Origin: Subtercola boreus
Lineage (GTDB): Bacteria; Actinomycetota; Actinomycetes; Actinomycetales; Microbacteriaceae
NCBI RefSeq assembly: GCF_003399645.1
Contig: NZ_NBXD01000030.1
Coordinates: 62,001 to 126,000 of the forward strand
Direction: 5' to 3'
Length of the DNA stretch: 64,000 nucleotides
The notes under the pieces are model-generated. The model saw only the letters and a program-made list of their open reading frames with translations. It did no database searches and was not told the origin of the DNA. Shown here piece by piece: positions 25,754 through 35,866 of the stretch. Both the position numbers and the translations under genes were made by a program. The stretch's first letter is position 1. Each line of letters begins with the position of its first letter.

Positions 25754-26959
25754 CTATGAGCTGGCCCGGGCCCGGGCCCGCTCCGAGCGCACGGCGAGCG
25801 CCCAGACCACCAGGGCCAGCCCGACGAGCACGATCGCCTGAACCGCGACCAGAGTCATCCCGCCCGCCCCGAACGCGATCGGGCCGAGCAGCGCGCCGAG
25901 CGACCCGCCCAGGAACACCGCCACCATGAACATCGTGTTCGCCTGCGCCGGCGAATGCGGATTGGCCTGCAGCGCCCGGTTCTGGTTCGCCGACTGCGCG
26001 GCCTGGTTGCCGAGCGTCAGCACGAACATGGAGATTCCGAACAGGATGCTCTGGCCGGAGTCGATGACGACGGTGATCACTCCGAGCAGCGCGACCCCGA
26101 GCGTCACCCCCGCCACCTTCAGTGCACCGAACCGGTCGACGAACCGGCCGGCGAACGGAGTGGCGGCACCGGCAGCGAGCCCGACGAGGCCGAAGAGGCC
26201 GGCCTGGGCGACCGTCCAGCCGTACTGCGGGCCTGTCAGGTGCAGCACCATCACCGTCCAGAACGAGTTGAACATCGCGAAGGCGAAGAAGTTGGTGAGC
26301 GCCGAGTAGACCAGGGGCGGACTCGTCGTCACCAGACGCAGGGTCGAGACGAGTAGCGCGCCATAGCTCCTGCCGATGCCGCTGAGCTCGACGTCGGTTC
26401 GAAGCGCCCGCCTCACCAGCGGAATGAGGAGCAGCATCAGCGCGGCGAAGATCGCGGTCACCAGGCGCCAGCCCAGAGCATCCACCAGCAGGCTCGCGAC
26501 GATGCGCCCGCCGAAGATGCCGACGAGCAGGGCGCCGACCAGCGCGGTCGTCGTGGCACCCGAGCGACCGGCTGGCGCCAGCCGGTTGGCTGCCGGAATC
26601 GTCAGCTGGGCGATGTTCGCCACGATTCCGACGGCGAAGAAGCCGACGATGACGCTCAGGATGTCGGGCAGCACACTCGTCGCGAGCAGCGCGACGGCCA
26701 GCAGAACGAGCTGCACCGTGATCTGCCTGCGCGGCTGGATACGGTCGCTCAGCGGCACCAGCAGGAAGATCCCCAAGGCGTACCCGACCTGGACGGCGGT
26801 CGCGGTGAAGCTCGCGACGCCGGGGGCGACGCCGAGGTCGCGGGCGATGTTCGTGAGCATCGACTGCGGCAGGTAGATGGAGCTCACCGCAACCGCCGCG
26901 ACGGTCGCGAGCACGAAGAGCTGCACGGTCCAGCGGCGGTGTGCGGGCAGGCTTGGCAT
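25754..26959 (-). CDS. MFS transporter
   Basis: The 401-residue protein has twelve hydrophobic segments and loop motif PLSDRIQPRRQI between helices 2 and 3. The N-terminal half resembles drug-export MFS proteins with SSIYLPQSMLTNIA in helix 1. The substrate is unknown. Start ATG at 26959. It follows katA on the same strand after a 178-base gap that contains a hairpin, so it probably has its own promoter. Confidence 0.85.
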   Translation of the reverse strand: MPSLPAHRRWTVQLFVLATVAAVAVSSIYLPQSMLTNIARDLGVAPGVASFTATAVQVGYALGIFLLVPLSDRIQPRRQITVQLVLLAVALLATSVLPDILSVIVGFFAVGIVANIAQLTIPAANRLAPAGRSGATTTALVGALLVGIFGGRIVASLLVDALGWRLVTAIFAALMLLLIPLVRRALRTDVELSGIGRSYGALLVSTLRLVTTSPPLVYSALTNFFAFAMFNSFWTVMVLHLTGPQYGWTVAQAGLFGLVGLAAGAATPFAGRFVDRFGALKVAGVTLGVALLGVITVVIDSGQSILFGISMFVLTLGNQAAQSANQNRALQANPHSPAQANTMFMVAVFLGGSLGALLGPIAFGAGGMTLVAVQAIVLVGLALVVWALAVRSERARARASS

Positions 26960-27020
26960 TCGGCAGGTCTCGTTCGGGTTCAGATTCTGGATGCCCGGGG
27001 CGACGCACGCCGAACAGGCC

Positions 27021-27054
27021 GAAGGGGCCGACGCCTCACGGCGCCGACCCCTTC
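27021..27054 (-). terminator. Hairpin downstream of katA
   Basis: Arms 27021-27035 and 27040-27054 pair with two mismatches around a TCAC loop. It lies 84 bases beyond the katA stop on the minus strand. There is no U tract, so termination strength is uncertain. Confidence 0.45.
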
Positions 27055-27137
27055 GTCACTTCGTACAGCAGACGTTACTCCTCGCGCGGGGAGCGCCAGG
27101 CCTGCAGCGCCAGGCCCGCAGCACGGGGCCTGCAGCT

Positions 27138-28679
27138 CTAGACCTGCAGCGCGACCTCGGCCTCGGACTCACGGTTGATCCCCGCGGCATTCGGCGGCGC
27201 GACGTCGGGGTCGATGCCACCGGCCGATGAAGCCTCGTTCAGCGCGGCCTCGACGCGGTCGCCGAGCGTCTGGTCGACGTTCCGCCAGTACTGCAGGGCG
27301 CGGGCCTTGATCTCGGGGATCGTGACCTGGCCGACGTGTCCGGCGATGTTATCGACGAGACGGTCGCGCGCGGCGTCATCGAGCACCTCACGAACGAGGG
27401 TTCCGGCCTGGCCGAAGTCGTCGTCCTCCGCGTGCAGGGTGGCGGCGGAGCGCTGCAGCTCGCCGTCGTTCTGCCAGCCGGCACTCTCGGCCGCGACATC
27501 CGGAGCCGCAGCGGGGCCACCGAACGAGTTCGGGGCGTACACCGGGGTCTGCGGAGCGTTGAACGCGTAGCGCGCAGCGCCGTCCTTCGAGTACGAGTTC
27601 ACCGGAGCCGCGTGCGGGCTGTTGACCGGCAGCTGGGCGTGGTTCGTTCCGACGCGGTAGCGGTGCGCATCCGCGTAGCTGAAGATGCGGGCGAGCAGCA
27701 TCTTGTCGGGGCTGGCGGCGATTCCGGGAACGAAGTTCGACGGGGCGAAGGTGGCCTGCTCGATCTCGGCGAAGTAGTTCTGGGGGTTGCGGTTCAGCGT
27801 GAGCGTGCCGACGCGGTGCAGCGGGTAGTCGCTGTGCGGCCAGACCTTCGTGAGGTCGAACGGGTTGAAGCGGTACGTCGCCGCATCGGCGTAGGGCATG
27901 ATCTGCACCGAGAGGGTCCAGCTCGGGAACTCCTCGCGGTCGATGGCCTCGCCGAGGTCGCGGATGTGGAAGTCCGCGTCTTCGCCGGCGATCTGGTTGG
28001 CGTCAGCCTGGCTCAGGATCTCGATGCCCTGGTTGGTCTTGAAGTGGTACTTCACCCAGAAGCGCTCGCCCTCGGCGTTGATCCACTGGTAGGTGTGCGA
28101 GCCGAAGCCGTCCATGTGGCGCCACGACTTGGGGAGGCCGCGGTCGCCCATCAGCCAGGTGACCTGGTGGGCCGATTCGGGGCTGAGCGACCAGAAGTCC
28201 CACTGCATGTCGTTGTTGCGCAGGTGCGAGCCCGGCAGGCGCTTCTGCGAGTGGATGAAGTCGGGGAACTTGATGCCGTCGCGAATGAAGAAGACGGGGG
28301 TGTTGTTGCCGACGAGGTCGTAGTTGCCCTCGGTGGTGTAGAACTTCAGCGCGAAGCCGCGCGGGTCGCGCCACGTGTCGGGGCTGCCCTGCTCGCCGGC
28401 GACGGTCGAGAAGCGCGCGAGCGTCTCGGTGGTGGTGCCGGGCTGGAAGAGCGCGGCGCGCGTGTAGGCCGACACGTCGTCGGTGATCTCGAGCGTGCCG
28501 AACGCGCCGCCGCCCTTTGCGTGCACGATGCGCTCGGGCACCTTCTCGCGGTTGAACTGGGCGAGCTTCTCGACGAGGTAGTGGTCGTGCAGAGGAATGA
28601 CGCCGTCGGCGCCGACGGCCTGGGAGTGCTCGTCGCTTGCGACGGGGGCGCCGGATTCGGTGGTGGTGTACTCAGTCAT
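27138..28679 (-). CDS. katA: Monofunctional haem catalase
   Basis: The enzyme dismutates hydrogen peroxide in the cytoplasm. The 513-residue protein has the catalytic histidine in [15 protein letters not shown], the asparagine in [15 protein letters not shown], and the proximal haem tyrosine in [14 protein letters not shown]. The length fits small-subunit (clade 3) catalases. Start ATG at 28679 overlaps the fur stop by 4 bases (ATGA), so it is translationally coupled to the Fur-family regulator upstream. Confidence 0.96.
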   Translation of the reverse strand: MTEYTTTESGAPVASDEHSQAVGADGVIPLHDHYLVEKLAQFNREKVPERIVHAKGGGAFGTLEITDDVSAYTRAALFQPGTTTETLARFSTVAGEQGSPDTWRDPRGFALKFYTTEGNYDLVGNNTPVFFIRDGIKFPDFIHSQKRLPGSHLRNNDMQWDFWSLSPESAHQVTWLMGDRGLPKSWRHMDGFGSHTYQWINAEGERFWVKYHFKTNQGIEILSQADANQIAGEDADFHIRDLGEAIDREEFPSWTLSVQIMPYADAATYRFNPFDLTKVWPHSDYPLHRVGTLTLNRNPQNYFAEIEQATFAPSNFVPGIAASPDKMLLARIFSYADAHRYRVGTNHAQLPVNSPHAAPVNSYSKDGAARYAFNAPQTPVYAPNSFGGPAAAPDVAAESAGWQNDGELQRSAATLHAEDDDFGQAGTLVREVLDDAARDRLVDNIAGHVGQVTIPEIKARALQYWRNVDQTLGDRVEAALNEASSAGGIDPDVAPPNAAGINRESEAEVALQV

Positions 28680-29155
28680 GCGTTCTCCTTCTTATGGTTC
28701 TGGCTGTTCTGCTGGTTCTGGCTGTTCTGGTGGCAGGCGGGGCAGAGGCCCCAGTAGGTGACCTCGGCGGTCATGATCGCGAACGTGCCCGGCGCCGCGG
28801 GGCCGGTCGGCTGGGCGGGCGTCAGGCAGGGTGCGTGGCCGACCGCGCAGTCGATGTCCTGAACCGCGCCGCAGCCGGTGCAGATGGCGTGGTGGTGGTT
28901 GTCGCCGATGCGCCGTTCATAAAGGGCGGGTGAGCCGGCCGGCTCGATGCGCCGGATCAACCCCGCCTCGGTGAGCGCCCCGAGCACCACGTACACCGAC
29001 TGCAGCGAGATATCGGGCTGCGCTTCGCGCACCCGTCGATGGATCGTGTCGGTGTCGGCGTGCGGCAACCCGTCCAGGGCCTCCAACACGGCCAGCCGCT
29101 GGCTGGTGACGCGCAGGCCGGCGCTCCGGATGCTGTCGGCTGGCTCGGGCGTCAT
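28676..29155 (-). CDS. Fur-family peroxide/metal-sensing repressor upstream of katA
   Basis: The 159-residue protein has the Fur winged helix ([32 protein letters not shown]), the metal-binding HHHAIC segment and two zinc CXXC motifs (CTGC and CPAC). Position ahead of catalase suggests a PerR/FurA-like peroxide sensor. The C-terminal tail is an Asn/Gln/Ser repeat (two 18-base DNA units at 28696-28731). Start ATG at 29155, with an operator-like palindrome 18 bases upstream. Confidence 0.9.
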   Translation of the reverse strand: MTPEPADSIRSAGLRVTSQRLAVLEALDGLPHADTDTIHRRVREAQPDISLQSVYVVLGALTEAGLIRRIEPAGSPALYERRIGDNHHHAICTGCGAVQDIDCAVGHAPCLTPAQPTGPAAPGTFAIMTAEVTYWGLCPACHQNSQNQQNSQNHKKENA

Positions 29156-29172
29156 AGCTCACAGTCAAGCAC

Positions 29173-29195
29173 TTATTGTGAGTAATTCATAATAA
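29173..29195. promoter_or_regulatory. Fur/PerR-box-like operator ahead of fur-katA
   Basis: TTATTGTGA (29173-29181) and TCATAATAA (29187-29195) are inverted repeats with one mismatch around GTAAT. It is AT-rich in a GC-rich region and sits just upstream of the fur start, as expected for autoregulation. Confidence 0.65.
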
Positions 29196-29320
29196 GGATC
29201 GCTCACGAGACGGGGTCGCCGCGGCATCCGCTCGCCGGCGGGTGCCGTTCCCCGGGCATCCCGCTCGCCTGCCCGGTACACTTAAGCCACCCGTTCGCGT
29301 CACTTTCGTAGGAGTTCCAG

Positions 29321-29689
29321 GTGCCCACAATCGTCGTAGAGGTCATGCCCAAGGCCGAGCTGCTCGACCCGCAGGGCAAGGCGGTCGCCGGAGCGCTCGC
29401 GCGGCAGGGTCGGTCGCAGATTCTCGGGGTGCGTGTCGGCAAGCGGTTCGAGATCGAGGTGGCGGGGCCGGCCGACGACGCGATTCTCGCCGAGGTCGCC
29501 GTCCTGGCCGATGAGCTCCTGGCCAACCTCGTCATCGAAGACGTGATCAGCGTGCACTTCGCCGGCGCCGACGGGTTCGGCATCGACGCCACCGCAGACT
29601 TCGCCTCGGGCAACGTCACGACCGACACGTCATTCGACGAGGCATCCACCCCCGAAGCGCAGGCAGAGATTCGCGAGGGGCTCTCCTGA
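29321..29689 (+). CDS. purS: FGAM synthase subunit PurS, with C-terminal extension
   Basis: The small subunit bridges PurL and PurQ in the FGAR amidotransferase complex. [19 protein letters not shown] and [12 protein letters not shown] are typical PurS sequence. The protein has 122 residues, against about 80-90 for the family. The extra 40 residues (from about [13 protein letters not shown]) are acidic, Thr/Ser-rich and look disordered. Start GTG at 29321 after TAGGAG. The stop overlaps the purQ start by one base (TGATG). A TACACT box lies at 29277-29282. Confidence 0.92.
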   Translation: MPTIVVEVMPKAELLDPQGKAVAGALARQGRSQILGVRVGKRFEIEVAGPADDAILAEVAVLADELLANLVIEDVISVHFAGADGFGIDATADFASGNVTTDTSFDEASTPEAQAEIREGLS

Positions 29690-30411
29690 TGGCGGTCCGC
29701 GTCGGAATCGTCACCTTCCCCGGCTCGCTCGACGACCGTGACGCCGCGCGTGCGGTGCGGCTCGTCGGGGGTACGCCGGTGCCGCTCTGGCACGGAACCC
29801 ACGACCTCGACGGGGTCGATGCGATCATCCTGCCCGGCGGGTTCAGCTACGGAGACTACCTGCGGGCGGGCGCCATCGCATCGCTCTCGCCCATCATGTC
29901 GGAGGTCATCTCGGCTGCTTCGACGGGGATGCCGGTGCTCGGAATCTGCAACGGGTTCCAGATGCTCGCTGAGGCGCACCTGCTGCCGGGCGGGCTCATC
30001 CGCAACGACCACGGCACGTTCGTCTGCCGCGACCAGCGGTTGCGCGTCGAGAACACGACGACGGCGTGGACGTCGGCATACGCCGGGGCTGTCTCATCCG
30101 TCGCCGGGGCGACCGAGATCACCATTCCGCTGAAGAACGGCGAGGGCGGGTTCATCGCCTCGGCCGACACCATCGCGCGGCTGGAGGGCGAGGGGCACGT
30201 GGTGTTCCGTTACCTCGATGTGAACCCGAACGGGTCGATGAACGACATCGCCGGCATCACGAACGCCCGCGGCAACGTGGTCGGGCTCATGCCGCACCCC
30301 GAGCACGCCGTCGAGCCCGGCTTCGGCCCCGACACCACCGACGCTATGCGCTCCGGCACAGACGGCCTCCCCCTCTTCGCCTCCGCCCTCACCGCCCTCC
30401 TCCCAGCCTGA
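29689..30411 (+). CDS. purQ: FGAM synthase glutaminase subunit PurQ
   Basis: The subunit hydrolyses glutamine and feeds ammonia to PurL. The 240-residue class I amidotransferase has [19 protein letters not shown], the nucleophile in [10 protein letters not shown] and the His/Glu pair in [10 protein letters not shown]. Start ATG at 29689 overlaps purS by one base. PurL is not adjacent: two unrelated genes lie between. Confidence 0.96.
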   Translation: MAVRVGIVTFPGSLDDRDAARAVRLVGGTPVPLWHGTHDLDGVDAIILPGGFSYGDYLRAGAIASLSPIMSEVISAASTGMPVLGICNGFQMLAEAHLLPGGLIRNDHGTFVCRDQRLRVENTTTAWTSAYAGAVSSVAGATEITIPLKNGEGGFIASADTIARLEGEGHVVFRYLDVNPNGSMNDIAGITNARGNVVGLMPHPEHAVEPGFGPDTTDAMRSGTDGLPLFASALTALLPA

Positions 30412-30459
30412 CCCCCCCTCCCCTACCTCGCCACCCACCCCACACCCCCCCGCCTCTCC

Positions 30460-30518
30460 ATCGATAGGTCGAAATCCCTCCCAACCGGCCGGTTTTGGGA
30501 GAGATTTGTCCTGTCGAT
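30460..30518. repeat. 59-bp near-perfect palindrome after purQ
   Basis: The two halves from ATCGATAGG to CCTGTCGAT pair over most of their length, with a central CCGGCCGG. It lies 49 bases after the purQ stop and 63 before the endonuclease-like gene. It can act as a terminator for purSQ or form a cruciform. Confidence 0.75.
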
Positions 30519-30580
30519 TCGTTGCGAGGGGGCGTGGATAAGTCTGGGTGGGTTCTTGGCTGATGCGGCAGGGTTGGTGC

Positions 30581-31267
30581 ATGCCGAAGCACACCCCTCT
30601 CCCGCCAGAACTGGGCGGCAGAGCATTCTCCGTCCGTCGAGCGAAGCTCTGCGGTGTGAGCAACCAGCGCCTGGACGCAGTCGACCTGATCGCTCCCTTC
30701 CACGGCGTGCGGTCCAGCCTTCTGGCCATCACCAGCATCGAGGTGATGTGCAATGCCTGCTCGCCTCGAATGACTCCTGAGCAGTTCTTCAGCCACACGA
30801 CAGCGGGTCGGCTGTGGCATCTGCCACTGCCTCGTTTCTTCTCGTCGTCTGAACCGCTCCGTGTTGCTACGCCCGCCCGGGACAGTCGGCCGCGGGCGGC
30901 CGGGGTCACGGCGCACCGGCTCTGCCCGCCCTCGCACCGGGCGGTCGTGCTGGGGAGGGTGCGGGTGAGCGACGCCGTGAGTACGTGGTTGCAGCTGGCG
31001 AGCATCCTGATCCCGGGCACACGGTCTGCGTTCGTACCACGGGTCGACCTTGCCTATTCCGAATGGAAGGTGCTTGTCGAATACGACGGTCAGCAGCACC
31101 GCACCGACTCGAAGAGGTACGCCCGCGACGTCAAGCGCGCGGCAGACCTGCGCGAGGCGGGCTGGGTTCTGATCACCGTGCTGAAGGAGGGACTCCACGG
31201 AGCCGGGCAGACGGCGTCGGTCGACAGGATCCGGCGGGCCCTGCAGACTGCGGGTTGGCGGCCGTGA
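30581..31267 (+). CDS. Vsr/DUF559-fold endonuclease-domain protein, internally shortened
   Basis: The 228-residue protein keeps an N-terminal winged-helix-like part (AFSVRRAKLCGVSNQRLDA). Its C-terminal domain is PD-(D/E)XK/Vsr-like: RVDLAYSEWKVLVEYDGQQHR, read as RVDLAY, EWKVLVEYDGQQH and GWVLITVLKEG. In related actinobacterial proteins of about 300 residues, 60-80 residues separate SDAVSTWLQLAS from the RVDLAY strand. Here only about a dozen remain (ILIPGTRSAFVP), which suggests an in-frame deletion. Base composition is slightly lower than in neighbours. Function is unknown; it may be a remnant of a mobile or defence gene. Start ATG at 30581; GTG at 30548 is possible. Confidence 0.7.
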   Translation: MPKHTPLPPELGGRAFSVRRAKLCGVSNQRLDAVDLIAPFHGVRSSLLAITSIEVMCNACSPRMTPEQFFSHTTAGRLWHLPLPRFFSSSEPLRVATPARDSRPRAAGVTAHRLCPPSHRAVVLGRVRVSDAVSTWLQLASILIPGTRSAFVPRVDLAYSEWKVLVEYDGQQHRTDSKRYARDVKRAADLREAGWVLITVLKEGLHGAGQTASVDRIRRALQTAGWRP

Positions 31268-31315
31268 GGATCGGATGCCGGATGGGACCAGGAGGTGTCG
31301 TACCAGGAGGTGGGG

Positions 31316-31882
31316 TCAGGTGGCGGGGGTGCAGCCGGGGGGCTCGGAGTTGCCGCTGATGGTGAAGTCCTGGCAGGTGAGGAAGCGGGATTGGTTGGCA
31401 CCGAGCAGGAACGATGCCACGGCGATGACGAAGACGGTGAGCAGCACCAGCAGTTTGCCGCGGGCGGGGATGGACTCGCCGATCTCGGGCCAGATGACCT
31501 TGGCGAGGGCCCAGATCATGAAAGGGATGCCCACCACAACCGCGAGCGCCGCAATCAGGGCGACGACAACGGCTGCAAGATCGTCATCGCTGTCGGGCAG
31601 GATGAGCTCGATGAGCAGCACGACCGTCGGAACGAGGAGGGTGAGGGAGGTCCAGCCGAGACGCTTGCGCGCACCGGGGAGCAGGGCTGCAACGAGGAAC
31701 GCAGCCGTCGCCGCAGCCCACACCGTCAGCAGGTCGTCGAAGAAGATCTCGCCCCAGGCTCCCAGGGTGAACGCGGGCCACCACACGGCAAGACTCATAC
31801 CCACGGCGATGACGCCCACCTGCTGGAACGGCAGCGGCGCGCGCGGCAGGGGCTCGGCGGCGGGAGGCTCGGCGTCGGACAC
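31316..31882 (-). CDS. Small polytopic membrane protein, conserved hypothetical
   Basis: The 188-residue protein has four to five hydrophobic segments: [76 protein letters not shown] and [18 protein letters not shown]. The tail has two cysteines (TCQDFT and PGC). The start is GTG at 31882; longer frames run through the purL region and are shadows. It is convergent with the endonuclease-like gene and divergent from purL. Function unknown. Confidence 0.72.
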   Translation of the reverse strand: MSDAEPPAAEPLPRAPLPFQQVGVIAVGMSLAVWWPAFTLGAWGEIFFDDLLTVWAAATAAFLVAALLPGARKRLGWTSLTLLVPTVVLLIELILPDSDDDLAAVVVALIAALAVVVGIPFMIWALAKVIWPEIGESIPARGKLLVLLTVFVIAVASFLLGANQSRFLTCQDFTISGNSEPPGCTPAT

Positions 31883-31955
31883 GCCGCCACGGTACCATCG
31901 CGCAGCGGCAGGGGCGCGGAGACTCGGGCCCGGACGGCGCACGGCGCGCTTCCCG

Positions 31956-31961
31956 TAGAAT
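31956..31961 (+). promoter_or_regulatory. TAGAAT -10 box of purL
   Basis: CGTAGAATCGAG closely matches the purD box context. It lies 41 bases upstream of the purL GTG. Confidence 0.45.
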
Positions 31962-32002
31962 CGAGGGGCGAAAACCCGCGCCCCCAGAAGGAGCTCCTCC
32001 GC

Positions 32003-34402
32003 GTGTCTGACACCGCCGAAACCGCCGCCGCATCCGCCGCTTCCGCCGCACCAGGCGCAACCGGCGCACCCGACGCGCACGCCGAGTCCGCAGTGGCCCG
32101 CCCCGCCGTCGACAGCGTCGCCGTGGCCACCGCGACACCCGAGAAGGAGCAACCGTATGCCGCGCTGGGGCTGAAGCCCGATGAGTACGCGCGCATCCGC
32201 GAGATTCTGGGGCGGCGCCCCACGAGCGGCGAGCTCGCCATGTACTCGGTGATGTGGAGCGAGCACTGCTCGTACAAGTCGAGCAAGATCTACCTGCGAC
32301 AGTTCGGTTCGAAGACGACCGAGAAGATGCGCAAGAACCTCATGGTGGGCATCGGCGAGAACGCGGGCGTCGTGGATGTCGGTGAGGGCTGGGCGGTCAC
32401 CTTCAAGGTCGAGTCGCACAACCACCCGAGCTACATCGAGCCGTTCCAGGGCGCAGCAACCGGTGTCGGCGGCATCGTGCGCGACATCATCTCGATGGGG
32501 GCACGGCCGGTCGCGGTGATGGATCAGCTGCGTTTCGGCGACATCGACAACGCCGACACCGCGCGTGTCGTGCACGGCGTCGTCGGCGGCATCAGTTTCT
32601 ATGCGAACTGCCTCGGCCTGCCCAACATCGGCGGCGAGACGTACTTCGACAGCGTGTACCAGGGCAATCCGCTCGTGAACGCGCTGGCGGTGGGCGTGCT
32701 GCGGCACGAAGACATTCATCTGGCGAATGCGTCGGGCGCGGGCAACAAGGTCGTGCTGTTCGGGGCTCGCACCGGCGGCGACGGCATCGGCGGGGCATCC
32801 ATTCTGGCAAGCGACACGTTCGACGCCAAGGGTCCGACCAAACGCCCGGCCGTGCAGGTCGGCGACCCTTTCGCCGAGAAGGTTCTCATCGAGTGCTGCC
32901 TCGAGCTGTTCCGCGAGAAGCTGGTGGAGGGCATCCAGGACCTGGGCGCCGCCGGCATCTCGTGCGCGACCAGCGAGCTCGCGAGCAACGGCGACGGCGG
33001 CATGTACATCGAGCTCGACAGAGTGCTGCTGCGCGACCCCTCGCTGAACGCCGAAGAGATCCTGATGAGCGAGAGCCAGGAGCGCATGATGGCTGTCGTT
33101 CAGCCCTCCAAGCTCGAGGCCTTCCTTGCCGTCGTGGCGAAATGGGATGTCGAGACCAGCGTTCTCGGCGAGGTGACCGACACGGGGCGGCTCATCATCG
33201 ACTGGCGCGGCGAACAGATCGTGAACGTCGAGCCGCGCACGGTCGCGGTCGACGGGCCGGTGTACGACCGCCCGGTGGAATACCCGGCGTGGATCGACCG
33301 ACTGCACGAAGACAATGCGCTGACACTCCCCCGGGCATCCGACCCCGAGGAGCTCAGACGCCAGGTTCTCGCCCTGCTCGGTAGCGCCAACCTCGCGAGT
33401 AAGAGCTGGATCACCGACCAGTACGACCGCTATGTCATGGGCAACACGGCGCTCTCGTTCCCCGATGACGGCGGAATGATCCGCGTCGACGAGGAGTCCG
33501 GGCTCGGTTTCGCGATCGCCACCGACGCGAATGGGCGCTACTGCCAGCTCGACCCGTACTTCGGAGCGCAGCTCGCCCTGGCCGAGGCGTACCGCAACGT
33601 CGCTGTCACAGGCGCGGTTCCCGTCGCGGTCACCGACTGCCTCAATTTCGGCAGCCCGGAGAACCCCGAGGTCATGTGGCAGTTCTCCCAGGCCGTCGCA
33701 GGGCTGTCGGATGCCTGCCTCGAGCTCGAGATTCCCGTCACGGGCGGCAATGTGTCGTTCTACAACCAGACCGGCAGCGCTCCGATCCATCCGACGCCCG
33801 TCGTGGGTGTGCTCGGCGTGATCGACGATGTCGCACGCCGGGTTCCGAGCGGATGGCAGGACGAAGGCAACAACATCTACCTGCTCGGCATCACGCGCGA
33901 GGAGTTGGACGGGTCGGCGTGGGCCGGCACCGTGCACGACCACCTCGGCGGACGTCCGCCGGTCGTCGACCTCGCGGGTGAGGCGACGCTCGCCGGGCTG
34001 CTTCACGCCGGCGCCATGCAGAGTCTGCTCGCGTCGGCGCACGACCTCTCCGACGGCGGGCTCGCCGAGGCCCTGGCCGAGGCGGTACTGCGCTTCGGCG
34101 TCGGTGCGCGCGTCTGGCTCGACGAGATGATGCTGCGCGACGGCGTCGACATCACGACGGCCCTCTTCAGCGAGTCGACCGGGCGAGTGATCGTCTCGGT
34201 TCCGCGCGAAGACGACGTGAAGTTCATGGGCCTCTGCGAGGGCCGCGACTACCCTGTGCTGCGCATCGGTGTCACCGACCGCGGTGCGGAGGGAGCGGAT
34301 GCCGCCCTCGACATCCAGGGCCAGTTCAGGATCGGGCTCGCGGAGCTGCACCAGGCGCACCGGGGCACCCTCCCCGCACGCTTCGGAACGGCGCCCGCCT
34401 GA
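32003..34402 (+). CDS. purL: FGAM synthase large subunit PurL (small-type)
   Basis: The subunit makes FGAM from FGAR, ATP and ammonia with PurS and PurQ. The 799-residue length is the three-component type. Motifs include [39 protein letters not shown] and [14 protein letters not shown]. The second ATP-grasp-like half has [16 protein letters not shown] and [13 protein letters not shown]. The N-terminal 40 residues are Ala/Thr-rich and non-conserved. Start GTG at 32003 after AGAAGGAG. Confidence 0.96.
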   Translation: MSDTAETAAASAASAAPGATGAPDAHAESAVARPAVDSVAVATATPEKEQPYAALGLKPDEYARIREILGRRPTSGELAMYSVMWSEHCSYKSSKIYLRQFGSKTTEKMRKNLMVGIGENAGVVDVGEGWAVTFKVESHNHPSYIEPFQGAATGVGGIVRDIISMGARPVAVMDQLRFGDIDNADTARVVHGVVGGISFYANCLGLPNIGGETYFDSVYQGNPLVNALAVGVLRHEDIHLANASGAGNKVVLFGARTGGDGIGGASILASDTFDAKGPTKRPAVQVGDPFAEKVLIECCLELFREKLVEGIQDLGAAGISCATSELASNGDGGMYIELDRVLLRDPSLNAEEILMSESQERMMAVVQPSKLEAFLAVVAKWDVETSVLGEVTDTGRLIIDWRGEQIVNVEPRTVAVDGPVYDRPVEYPAWIDRLHEDNALTLPRASDPEELRRQVLALLGSANLASKSWITDQYDRYVMGNTALSFPDDGGMIRVDEESGLGFAIATDANGRYCQLDPYFGAQLALAEAYRNVAVTGAVPVAVTDCLNFGSPENPEVMWQFSQAVAGLSDACLELEIPVTGGNVSFYNQTGSAPIHPTPVVGVLGVIDDVARRVPSGWQDEGNNIYLLGITREELDGSAWAGTVHDHLGGRPPVVDLAGEATLAGLLHAGAMQSLLASAHDLSDGGLAEALAEAVLRFGVGARVWLDEMMLRDGVDITTALFSESTGRVIVSVPREDDVKFMGLCEGRDYPVLRIGVTDRGAEGADAALDIQGQFRIGLAELHQAHRGTLPARFGTAPA

Positions 34403-34406
34403 GCCC

Positions 34407-34766
34407 TCAGGCCCGGGGGACGGTGATGGAGCCGGTGTCGCTCGCAATCTTCTCGTGATGGTGAATGACCTCGGCCACGATGAAGTTGAGGAACTTCTCG
34501 GCGAACTCGGGGTCGAGGTGCGCCTCTTCAGCGAGGCCGCGCAGTCGCTTGATCTGCCGCGACTCACGCTCGAGGTCGGCGGGCGGTAGCCCGTGTCGCG
34601 CCTTCATGCGCCCGACCTGCTGCGTGAACTTGAAGCGCTCGGCGAGCAGGTGTATCAGCGCAGCGTCGACGTTGTCGATGGACTCCCGGATGCTCTCGAG
34701 CTGCCGCAGCGCCCAGGCTGTCTCTTCGGAGCTGGGGATCGAATGGCCGGGTTCGTTCTCTTGCAT
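34407..34766 (-). CDS. Chorismate mutase, AroQ type
   Basis: The 119-residue helical protein carries LESIRESIDNVDAALIHLLAERFKFTQQVGRMKARHGLP, recognisable as IRESIDNVDAALIHLLAERF with the K of the second helix (VGRMKARHG). It converts chorismate to prephenate for Phe/Tyr synthesis. The first 20 residues are acidic and the tail is short. Start ATG at 34766. It is convergent with purL, 4 bases apart, and follows the EamA gene by 9 bases on the same strand. Confidence 0.88.
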   Translation of the reverse strand: MQENEPGHSIPSSEETAWALRQLESIRESIDNVDAALIHLLAERFKFTQQVGRMKARHGLPPADLERESRQIKRLRGLAEEAHLDPEFAEKFLNFIVAEVIHHHEKIASDTGSITVPRA

Positions 34767-34775
34767 ACGTGAACT

Positions 34776-35750
34776 CTATTTCGTCCCGGCCTGATCGGCA
34801 CGCGCGGCGAGAGCGGTACGCGCCCCCAGCAGGCGCAGGCGCTTCTGTGTGAGCAGGATACCCAGCAGCACCAGTGCCGCACCGAGCGGGGCGTTCCAGC
34901 CGAACCGTTCACCGAGCACCAGCACCCCGAGAATCACCCCGATCACGGGCGTGATGTACGTCACCGTCGATGCCGAGGTCGGGCCCCAGGATCGCAGCAC
35001 GTTGATGTTCCAGACGTAGACCAGGCCGGTTCCGAGGGCGCCGAGCGCGAGCAGGCTGGCGGCGATCGGCAGCGTCAGGGTGAACGCCGAGACGGCGACC
35101 ACCGGGGTCAGCAGCAGGATGACCACCGCACCCATGCCGATCTGCAGGAACGCGAACGGCACTCCTGCGATGGCCCGGCCGCTGAGGAAGCGGCGCGTGT
35201 ACGCAAAGGTGAAGCCGTAGCAGATCGAGGCGAGCAGGCAGGCGAGTTGGCCGACGAGGTTGCCGGTCAGAGCGGCGTACGACCACGGGCTGATGATGAC
35301 GACCGTTCCGGCCACACCCAGCGCGATGCCGAGGAACTGGTTGCCGTTCAGCCGCTCGACCCGAAAAGCGACCGTCGACATGATGGCGGTCATGATGGGC
35401 GTGACCGAGTTGTAGATGCTCGCGAGGCCCGACGAGACATATTGCTCTGCCCAGGCGAAGCACAGGAAGGGAACTACACAGCCCACGGTTCCGAGAACGA
35501 GAAAATGCAGATAGACACGAGGCTCCCGCGGCAACCGGTGTCGGCCGACGAGCGTGATCAGGCCGAGGGTGAGGGCCCCGAGAACAAGCCTCGACCAGGC
35601 CACCTCGCCGTAGCCGACGCCCGTCAGGGCAACCTTCATGAAGAGGAAGCTGGCGCCCCACACAAGCCCCATCCCGATGAACTGGGCGAGCACACGCCAG
35701 TCTTTCGAGTGCGTAGCGGGGAGGGTTGCCCGCAGGAACTTTTTGGTCAC
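34776..35750 (-). CDS. EamA/DMT-family transporter
   Basis: The 324-residue protein has ten hydrophobic helices in two EamA repeats (GMGLVWGASFLFMKVAL in the first helix, YITPVIGVILGVLVLGE in the second repeat). Such proteins export amino acids or other small metabolites; the substrate is unknown. The start is GTG at 35750. The next gene on the same strand encodes chorismate mutase. Confidence 0.88.
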   Translation of the reverse strand: MTKKFLRATLPATHSKDWRVLAQFIGMGLVWGASFLFMKVALTGVGYGEVAWSRLVLGALTLGLITLVGRHRLPREPRVYLHFLVLGTVGCVVPFLCFAWAEQYVSSGLASIYNSVTPIMTAIMSTVAFRVERLNGNQFLGIALGVAGTVVIISPWSYAALTGNLVGQLACLLASICYGFTFAYTRRFLSGRAIAGVPFAFLQIGMGAVVILLLTPVVAVSAFTLTLPIAASLLALGALGTGLVYVWNINVLRSWGPTSASTVTYITPVIGVILGVLVLGERFGWNAPLGAALVLLGILLTQKRLRLLGARTALAARADQAGTK

Positions 35751-35866
35751 CCAGAGACCCTAGCGCCAACAGGAGCCGGCACCCCGGGGGTAACACGAAC
35801 AAGGCACCGGCCCCTGAAGAATCAGCATCGATATCCTGCCACGTGGCAGGAACCAGGCTCGTTTAC

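Noticed and set aside
31883-34567. Very long minus-strand frame opposite purL (part of a 1083-codon frame)
   Set aside because: Only the last 188 codons (31316-31882) encode a plausible membrane protein. The rest mirrors purL in the opposite frame.
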